From Lewinellaceae bacterium (GTDB lineage Bacteria; Bacteroidota; Bacteroidia; Chitinophagales; Saprospiraceae), in contig JACJYC010000004.1 of NCBI GenBank assembly GCA_020636325.1, positions 62,001 through 126,000 on the forward strand: DNA of 64,000 nucleotides. Direction: 5' to 3'. The position numbers and the translations under genes were made by a program. The notes below the pieces were generated by a model, which was not told the DNA's origin, did not search any database, and saw only the letters and a list, made by a program, of their open reading frames with translations. Position 1 is the first letter of the stretch. The number at the start of each line of letters is the position of its first letter. Positions 58,752-64,000 of this stretch are shown piece by piece.

Positions 58752-59624
58752 TCAAACATGCCGCTCCGCATGGTACGAAGACCGCACCAACGGGCCGCTT
58801 TCCACATACTGGAAGCCTTTTTGCATGCCGACCTCGCGGTATCTGGCAAACTGATCGGGGTGAACGAATCCGGCCACTTCCAGGTGCATGCGGGTAGGTT
58901 GCAGGTACTGGCCGATGGTCATGACATCGCAGCCGTGGGCGAGGAGGTCGTCCATGGTTTTGAACACTTCTTCTTCGGTTTCGCCCAGGCCGACCATGAT
59001 GCCGGATTTGGTGCGCTTGCCGAATGCCTTGGTGCGTTGGATCTGTTCAAGGCTGCGTTCGTATTTGGCTTGCGGGCGCACCTTGCGATACAGCCGCTCG
59101 ACGGTTTCCATGTTGTGGGAAACGACTTCCTGGCCCGCGCTGATCATTCGTTCAAGGGCCGGCCAGGTGGCCTTTACGTCGGGGATGAGCGTTTCGATGG
59201 TGGTATCTGGTGAAACTTCCTTGATGGCGCGCACGGTCTGGTGCCAGATCTCGGCGCCGCGGTCGGGCAGTTCATCCCGGTTGACGGAAGTGATGACGGC
59301 GTGTTTGACGCCCATGAGGAAAATGGCCTCAGCCACGCGGCGCGGTTCGTCCTCGTCGTATTCGGGCGGGCGGCCGGTTTTGACGGCGCAAAACGAACAG
59401 GAACGGGTGCAGGTGTTCCCCAGGATCATGAAGGTAGCGGTGCCGGCGCCCCAGCATTCGCCCATATTCGGGCAATTGCCGCTTTGGCAGATGGTGTGAA
59501 GCTTGTATTCATCGACCAGAGAGCGGACTTTTTTATAATTCGGACCGATGGGCAGTTTGACCCTCAGCCAATCCGGTTTGCGTTCGCGTTGGGGTTTATC
59601 ATTCACAACAGGTAATTCCAGCAT
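58752..59624 (-). CDS. lipA: Lipoyl synthase
   Basis: 290 residues. A radical-SAM enzyme that inserts two sulfurs into octanoyl groups on E2 and GcvH proteins. The auxiliary cluster cysteines are in TICQSGNCPNMGECW (Cys46, 51, 57) and the radical-SAM CxxxCxxC in CTRSCSFCAV (Cys72, 76, 79). The C-terminal RSSY(H)AE supplies the auxiliary-cluster Ser. Length is normal. It is followed, on the same strand upstream, by a barrel gene 25 bp away. Confidence 0.97.
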   Translation of the reverse strand: MLELPVVNDKPQRERKPDWLRVKLPIGPNYKKVRSLVDEYKLHTICQSGNCPNMGECWGAGTATFMILGNTCTRSCSFCAVKTGRPPEYDEDEPRRVAEAIFLMGVKHAVITSVNRDELPDRGAEIWHQTVRAIKEVSPDTTIETLIPDVKATWPALERMISAGQEVVSHNMETVERLYRKVRPQAKYERSLEQIQRTKAFGKRTKSGIMVGLGETEEEVFKTMDDLLAHGCDVMTIGQYLQPTRMHLEVAGFVHPDQFARYREVGMQKGFQYVESGPLVRSSYHAERHV

Positions 59625-59648
59625 TGCGTCTTTTTTCTTTACAATTGC

Positions 59649-60461
59649 TCACCAGCGCTTGCCGAGCATAAAATGGAGGTAAAGGTTCAAAAAAAGCGGC
59701 GTATTTTTCACATCGCTGTCGGAAGTTTCGATCATGATCGGCACTTCCTTGAAAAAGAAATCGACCATCGCACCCGCTTCCACCGCTTTCAGCATCTCGT
59801 CGTAGGCGCCCCAGTCGAAATGGATGCCCAGTTTGGCGTGCGCGCCCGGGTAGATCTTCATTTCGCTGATGCCCTTGGCAAAGCCCGATGCGCCGTAGAT
59901 CCTGCCGACATTCAGAAAAACATCGGCATTGGACTCGGTATATTTTTCGCTGCGGATGAAATATTCGAGCCCGGAATCCTCGGTTTGCCACAGATCGAGG
60001 TAGTAGGGTTTGACCAGCCCCAGCGTCGGGCCGGCTTCATAACTAATACCGATGGCGAGGCCTTTTTGTTTTGCCTTTTCCGACAAATATCGCTTTTCGC
60101 CGAAACCGACCCGGAGGGGGTACAGCGCATTTTGTTTGCCGAAGACGAAGGCCCGGGAGATCCGGTTGGTAGCCGGCGCCTGAAAATCAAAACTTTGCCG
60201 GTATTCGCGGATATGGCGCAGCGATCCGATCTCGATATTGATGAACCGGGTAAGGTAATAGGTTTTGATCGTGCCGATGGAAGCGCCGAGGCCGAACCCG
60301 CGGGTTTGCAGCTTGGCGTAAAAGCCGAGTTCTTTATTGTAAATGATGCCTTTGCTGTTTTCCTGGTAATTGTTCTGGCCGTATTCCAGCCGCGTTTGCC
60401 CCAGGACCAGGCTAAAGGATATGCAGCATATGGCGAGGGTGGCAGTAAGTTGCTTTTTCAT
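59649..60461 (-). CDS. Outer-membrane beta-barrel protein near lipA
   Basis: 270 residues with a Sec signal (LAICCISFSLVLGQ). A repeated strand pattern (FGLGASIGTIKTYYLTRFINIEIG, FDWGAYDEMLKAVEAGAMVDFFF, FLNLYLHFMLGKRW) ends in an aromatic residue, as outer-membrane barrels do. Similar proteins often lie beside lipA in Bacteroidota as I recall, which would fit the 24-bp gap here. No enzyme motif; function unknown. Confidence 0.75.
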   Translation of the reverse strand: MKKQLTATLAICCISFSLVLGQTRLEYGQNNYQENSKGIIYNKELGFYAKLQTRGFGLGASIGTIKTYYLTRFINIEIGSLRHIREYRQSFDFQAPATNRISRAFVFGKQNALYPLRVGFGEKRYLSEKAKQKGLAIGISYEAGPTLGLVKPYYLDLWQTEDSGLEYFIRSEKYTESNADVFLNVGRIYGASGFAKGISEMKIYPGAHAKLGIHFDWGAYDEMLKAVEAGAMVDFFFKEVPIMIETSDSDVKNTPLFLNLYLHFMLGKRW

Positions 60462-60646
60462 GGTTTTCCTCGGTTTGTCATACAGTTTGAACGGCCTATT
60501 GCATTAGCAGGGATTACTGATAAGGAATACGGCTGTGGATAAAAAAAGTTCACATCTTTGTAAAACCTCTCCAAGTTAGGGATTTTAAAGATAAAAAAAT
60601 ACCTCATTGAATTTCTTTTATCAATTTTGTCTTCAAATCGGCGATT

Positions 60647-61972
60647 TTGAAAGTACTCATCCGGACCGACGGGCACGGCCCCAGGTTGAATTATACCTTT
60701 TCCCTGATCTTCGGCGGGGAGGCCGGTAGCGGGTTTGAACTGGTCTCCGATCCGGGCGCCTGGTCCGCTTATCCGGGGCCCCGGGTCTGGTATGGCGCCG
60801 GTCAGCCGCCTGCGGAAGCCTGCGTCTGGTTGCCCGATTCGGGTTGGCTGGCTGAAACCGGCATCCGCGAATTCCGGCCTGAAACCGGGGAATTTGAGGG
60901 AAAGCCCGTTTTGTTTCCCGCTCCGAAATCCAAAGCGACCCTGCCTTTTGACCTGCCGGCCATGGTTTTTTACCTGGTGAGCCGGTATGAGGAATACCTG
61001 CCGTTTGAGCCTGACCGCCACGGCCGCTTTCCGGCGGCCCAAAGCCTGGGGTTCCGGGAAGGATTCCTCGACTTTCCCCTTGCCGATTTTTGGATCAACC
61101 GCCTTTTTGATCTGCTGGAACGCCGTTTCCCGGGCGGCGCCGACCCCCGCCCGGCAGGCCGGTCCAGACTGACCTACGATATCGATATGCCGTGGGCTTT
61201 CCGTTATCGCCGGTGGTGGCAGTATCCGGCGGGGTATTTCCGGGATGTCTTGCGGGGCCACCTGCAGGGGTTGAAAGCGCGATTGGCCGTCCACACCGGG
61301 AAAACCCCCGATCCTTTCTTTACCTTTCCGATGCTGGCCCGGCGGCACAGGGAACTGGGGTTGCGGCCCACGTTTTTCTTTTTGCTGGCAGGCCCCGGAA
61401 AATACGATCCTTACCCGGGCTACCGGTCGGCGGCTTACCGGACGTTTGCCCGGGAACTGTTGCAACATGCCGACGGCGGCATCCATCCTTCGTACCGGAC
61501 TTCGGACCGGCCGGATCTGCTGAGCCTCGAACTCCAACGCTGGCAGTCCATTTTCGGGGAGCCGCCCCTGAGGAGCCGCCAGCATTATCTGCGCTTCCGG
61601 TTGCCGGACACCTACCGCCTTCTGCTGGGGGCAGGCCTCCTGGAAGACCATTCGATGGGGTTTGCCGATCAACCCGGGTTTCGGGCGGGTACGTCGCGGC
61701 CGTTTCAGTGGTACGACCTGGAAGCCGAGCAGGAAACCCGGCTGACGGTATTCCCGTTTGCCGTTATGGAGGTTACGCTTCAGCAATACCTCGGCCTCGA
61801 CCCGGCCGGAGCGATAACGGCGCTGCGAAATCTGCACCGAAATGCAACAGAAGCCGGCGGGGATTGGGCCGTATTGTGGCACAACAGCTCGTTTCCGCCT
61901 GCCCCGGGATGGGACGGATGGGACCGGGTTCACGATGAAATGCTGAATTTAACGGCGAATTTTGATAAATGA
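60647..61972 (+). CDS. Polysaccharide deacetylase-like protein (DUF7033-type)
   Basis: 441 residues, probably starting at TTG 60647 (MKVLIRTDGHGPRLNYTFSL); no ATG is available near. Residues about 1-150 are a DUF7033-like N-domain (VLFPAPKSKATLPFDLPA, FYLVSRYEEYLPFEPDRHGR). The C-terminal part has a NodB-like deacetylase frame: RLTYDIDMPWAFRY (metal Asp), PTFFFLLAGPGKYDPYPGY, and GGIHPSYRTSD (metal His). The GxHx(S/Y)...D arrangement is as in Bacteroidota O-antigen or capsule deacetylases. It is followed by upp with a short overlap region. Substrate unknown. Confidence 0.82.
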   Translation: MKVLIRTDGHGPRLNYTFSLIFGGEAGSGFELVSDPGAWSAYPGPRVWYGAGQPPAEACVWLPDSGWLAETGIREFRPETGEFEGKPVLFPAPKSKATLPFDLPAMVFYLVSRYEEYLPFEPDRHGRFPAAQSLGFREGFLDFPLADFWINRLFDLLERRFPGGADPRPAGRSRLTYDIDMPWAFRYRRWWQYPAGYFRDVLRGHLQGLKARLAVHTGKTPDPFFTFPMLARRHRELGLRPTFFFLLAGPGKYDPYPGYRSAAYRTFARELLQHADGGIHPSYRTSDRPDLLSLELQRWQSIFGEPPLRSRQHYLRFRLPDTYRLLLGAGLLEDHSMGFADQPGFRAGTSRPFQWYDLEAEQETRLTVFPFAVMEVTLQQYLGLDPAGAITALRNLHRNATEAGGDWAVLWHNSSFPPAPGWDGWDRVHDEMLNLTANFDK

Positions 61973-62006
61973 CTTATTTTTGGCCGAAACAGGAAAACAG
62001 CGATTT

Positions 62007-62654
62007 ATGGTTAATCTCAACGAACAAAATACCATTGCCAATATCTTTGTCGCCGAACTGCGGGACACCAAGATCCAGACGGACCCCTTCCGGTTCAGGT
62101 ACAACCTCGAACGCCTCGGTGAGGTCATGGCCTATGAAATCAGCCGGACCCTCCATTACAAACATATCTCGGTTGAAACGTCGTTGGGTATTGCCAATAC
62201 CAAAGTACCGGCCGATGAGATCGTACTGGGCGCCATCCTCCGCGCCGGCCTGCCCCTGCACCAGGGGCTGCTGCGGATCTTCGACCGGGCCTCCAACGCC
62301 TTTGTCTCCGCTTACCGCAAACACCACAAGGACGGCACTTTCGAGATCGAGCTGGAGTACGTTTCCTGCCCGTCGCTCGACGGCAAGGTGCTCATCATGG
62401 CCGACCCCATGCTGGCTACCGGCGCATCCATGGGGATCGCCCTGGCCGAACTGCTGAAATTCGGCAAGCCCAAGGCCATTCACGTGGTCACGGCCATCGC
62501 CTCCACTTACGGCCTCGAACACATCAAGCGCCTTTTTCCGGAGGCCAAGGTCTGGATGGGCGACCTGGATGAGGAATTGACGGCCAAATCCTATATCGTG
62601 CCCGGTCTGGGCGATGCCGGCGACCTGAGCTACGGCATTAAATTGCAGGACTGA
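62007..62654 (+). CDS. upp: Uracil phosphoribosyltransferase
   Basis: 215 residues from ATG 62007 (MVNLNEQNTIANIFVAELRD); an ATG at 61962 would overlap the deacetylase gene. It makes UMP from uracil and PRPP. IVLGAILRAGLPLHQGLL, the PRPP loop MADPMLATGASMGIAL, and the C-terminal PGLGDAGDLSYG uracil site are standard. It works with the deoxynucleoside kinase and secreted S1 nuclease as pyrimidine salvage. It is followed after 2 bp by the metallopeptidase gene. Confidence 0.96.
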   Translation: MVNLNEQNTIANIFVAELRDTKIQTDPFRFRYNLERLGEVMAYEISRTLHYKHISVETSLGIANTKVPADEIVLGAILRAGLPLHQGLLRIFDRASNAFVSAYRKHHKDGTFEIELEYVSCPSLDGKVLIMADPMLATGASMGIALAELLKFGKPKAIHVVTAIASTYGLEHIKRLFPEAKVWMGDLDEELTAKSYIVPGLGDAGDLSYGIKLQD

Positions 62655-62656
62655 CC

Positions 62657-64000
62657 ATGAAGGCGGCGATCGGCATAGTGGCGGCCATCCTGCTGGCGGT
62701 AACCTCCTCCTACGGGCAGATCCCCTCCAATACCATTGGCGCGAATCCGCCGGAGTTGAAATGGCGAACCATCAATACCGACGCCGTGCGGATCGTTTTC
62801 CCCACCGAAGCGGAGGCGCAGGCGCAACGGGTTGCCAATATCATTGCCTACCTGAGCGACCACCACAACGAAACCATCGGCGACAAGCGGAAAAAAGTCA
62901 GCATCTTTTTCCAGAACCAGACCGTTATCCCCAACGGCCTGGTGACGGTAGGGCCGTTCCGGTCCGAATTCAACCTGACCTCGCCGCAATTCAACTGCCC
63001 CTCCGACTGGGTCGACCTGCTGGCCGTTCACGAATATGAGCACGTCAAACAATTTGCCAATTCCAACCGGGGCATCACCTCCGTTTTCAAAACCCTGATG
63101 GGATCCTGGGCCTGGGGCGGATTTGCCGCTACGGCGCTTCCCCGGTGGTTCTGGGAAGGCGACGCGGTCAATACGGAGACAGCCTTGTCCAACACCGGCC
63201 GGGGCCGGATGCCCGCCTTTACCATGGAACAACGCGCGCTGGTGCTGGACGGCATTGATTACGGTTATGAAAAAGCGGCGGCGGGCTCCTTGAAGGATTT
63301 TGTCCCGGACCATTACAGCCTGGGTTACTATATGACCGCCTACGGTAAGGGCCATTTCGGAAGAGAACTGTGGAAGGGCGTTCTGGCGGATGCCGTAAGT
63401 TATAAAGGGCTTTTCTTTCCCCTCAGCCGGAACCTCAAAAAGCGGACGGGTTTGGGGACTGCCGGCCTGTACGACGCCATGCGGACCGAACTGGACAGCC
63501 TTTGGCAGGACAACGGCCGTTCGGTTGCCGTTTCTTCTTCCGCCATGTTCAACAAGGCCACGAAAAGAACGGTGGTCCATTACAGCGCTCCGCAATGGCT
63601 GGACAATGGACGGTTGATTGTGGAAAAGCGCGGTTATGACCAGATTCCATCCTACGTGGCGCTCGATGCAAACGGGACGGAAACCAGGGTGACGATGCCG
63701 GGCGTATTGTTCGGCCCGCCGGAAACGACCCTCTCCTATGCCGCCAACCGGCTGGCCTGGGCTGAGCTGGCCTTCGATCCCCGATGGTCCAACCGGGATT
63801 ATTCGGTGATCCGCATCTACGAGCTCAATACCCGCCAAAAAAGGACCCTGACCCGGCAGTCGAAGCTGTTTGCGCCGGCCCTTTCGCCGGACGGCAACCG
63901 GGTCGCCGCCGTCGAATATGCGCCCTCCGGGGCCTGCAGCCTGGTCATCCTGGATGCGGGCGACGGTCGTGAATTGCAGCGGTTGCCGAACCCGGAAGGG
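62657..64000 (+). CDS. Zinc metallopeptidase (gluzincin) with TolB-like propeller, partial
   Basis: At least 448 codons, running off the window, starting 2 bp after upp. Signal peptide MKAAIGIVAAILLAVTSSYG. Residues about 30-215 show a peptidase-MA-like domain with the zinc motif LLAVHEYEHVKQFANS (HExxH) and a later WFWEGDAVNTET containing the third ligand Glu. From about residue 280 beta-propeller strands appear (PQWLDNGRLIVEKRGYDQIPSYVAL, FAPALSPDGNRVAAVEY), as in TolB/PD40 domains. It is probably a periplasmic or surface peptidase. The C-terminus, which may hold more propeller blades or a barrel, is missing. Confidence 0.85.
   Translation, partial: MKAAIGIVAAILLAVTSSYGQIPSNTIGANPPELKWRTINTDAVRIVFPTEAEAQAQRVANIIAYLSDHHNETIGDKRKKVSIFFQNQTVIPNGLVTVGPFRSEFNLTSPQFNCPSDWVDLLAVHEYEHVKQFANSNRGITSVFKTLMGSWAWGGFAATALPRWFWEGDAVNTETALSNTGRGRMPAFTMEQRALVLDGIDYGYEKAAAGSLKDFVPDHYSLGYYMTAYGKGHFGRELWKGVLADAVSYKGLFFPLSRNLKKRTGLGTAGLYDAMRTELDSLWQDNGRSVAVSSSAMFNKATKRTVVHYSAPQWLDNGRLIVEKRGYDQIPSYVALDANGTETRVTMPGVLFGPPETTLSYAANRLAWAELAFDPRWSNRDYSVIRIYELNTRQKRTLTRQSKLFAPALSPDGNRVAAVEYAPSGACSLVILDAGDGRELQRLPNPEG

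Noticed and set aside
60458..61933. 491-residue frame on the - strand
   Set aside because: Shadow of the deacetylase-like gene, which has clear NodB-type motifs.
62630..63838. 402-residue frame on the - strand
   Set aside because: Shadow of the truncated metallopeptidase, whose HEYEH motif and signal peptide lie on the + strand.
1..64000. tRNA or rRNA genes
   Set aside because: I scanned for cloverleaf-type arms and conserved rRNA blocks by eye and found none; a covariance search would settle it.

Overview
This window looks like a chromosomal segment of a Bacteroidota bacterium, most likely from the Saprospiria/Lewinella neighbourhood. The evidence is a type IX secretion C-terminal sorting domain on a secreted amylase-family enzyme, TAnnTTTG-type -7 promoter boxes, many lipobox lipoproteins, a TonB-dependent receptor with a carboxypeptidase-like leader domain, GIN-domain (DUF2807) and DUF3822 proteins, and a LytS/LytTR pair. 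The genus is inference. I saw no rRNA, tRNA, CRISPR array or intact transposase.

Layout. 1-8.3 kb: a mannonate dehydratase gene broken by an in-frame stop and cut by the window edge, a lipoprotein phosphatase, a DUF2007 protein, a very large lipoprotein-type phosphoesterase fused to an outer-membrane barrel, then hemB-yidD-M20 amidohydrolase. 8.3-14.1 kb: a peptidoglycan-binding protein behind a promoter/terminator leader, and two paralogous lipoproteins flanking an amidohydrolase. 14.1-25.2 kb: a T9SS-exported GH13 enzyme, a TMTC-like membrane glycosyltransferase with TPRs, a NagA-like deacetylase, an SGNH esterase, tsaD, and a DUF3822-rsmD cluster. 25.4-29 kb: argS and glnS. 29-35 kb: a leftward cluster whose central gene encodes an unusual TIR-like + acidic linker + TPR + short-chain dehydrogenase fusion, with a TlpA-type redox lipoprotein and small conserved proteins. 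35-45.5 kb: deoxynucleoside kinase, gatC, a LolD-type ATPase, cobalamin adenosyltransferase, a MobB-like/MobA protein, sufS, a lone contractile tail-sheath gene, S1/P1 nuclease, sufU, DUF2200 and an ECF sigma with a likely anti-sigma. 45.5-53.9 kb: repeat-rich accessory DNA with a lone MNT nucleotidyltransferase, a propeller lipoprotein, acyltransferases, a lipoprotein pyrophosphatase and a GIN-domain protein. 53.9-64 kb: a TonB receptor-TPR-LytS-LytTR operon, lipA, a barrel protein, a deacetylase-like protein, upp, and a truncated HExxH metallopeptidase.

The second theme is intergenic DNA. Many gaps carry a locus-specific minisatellite; when one directly follows a stop codon, the sense strand is mostly G/T- or G/A-rich and poor in C. 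Several dispersed hairpin families (called A to E here) recur in both orientations, and one supplies the stop codon of a gene. The best candidates for new biology are the TIR-TPR-SDR fusion and its operon, the orphan tail sheath, the signal-less peptidoglycan-binding protein with an H...SxGC motif, and the strand-polar gene-end repeats.
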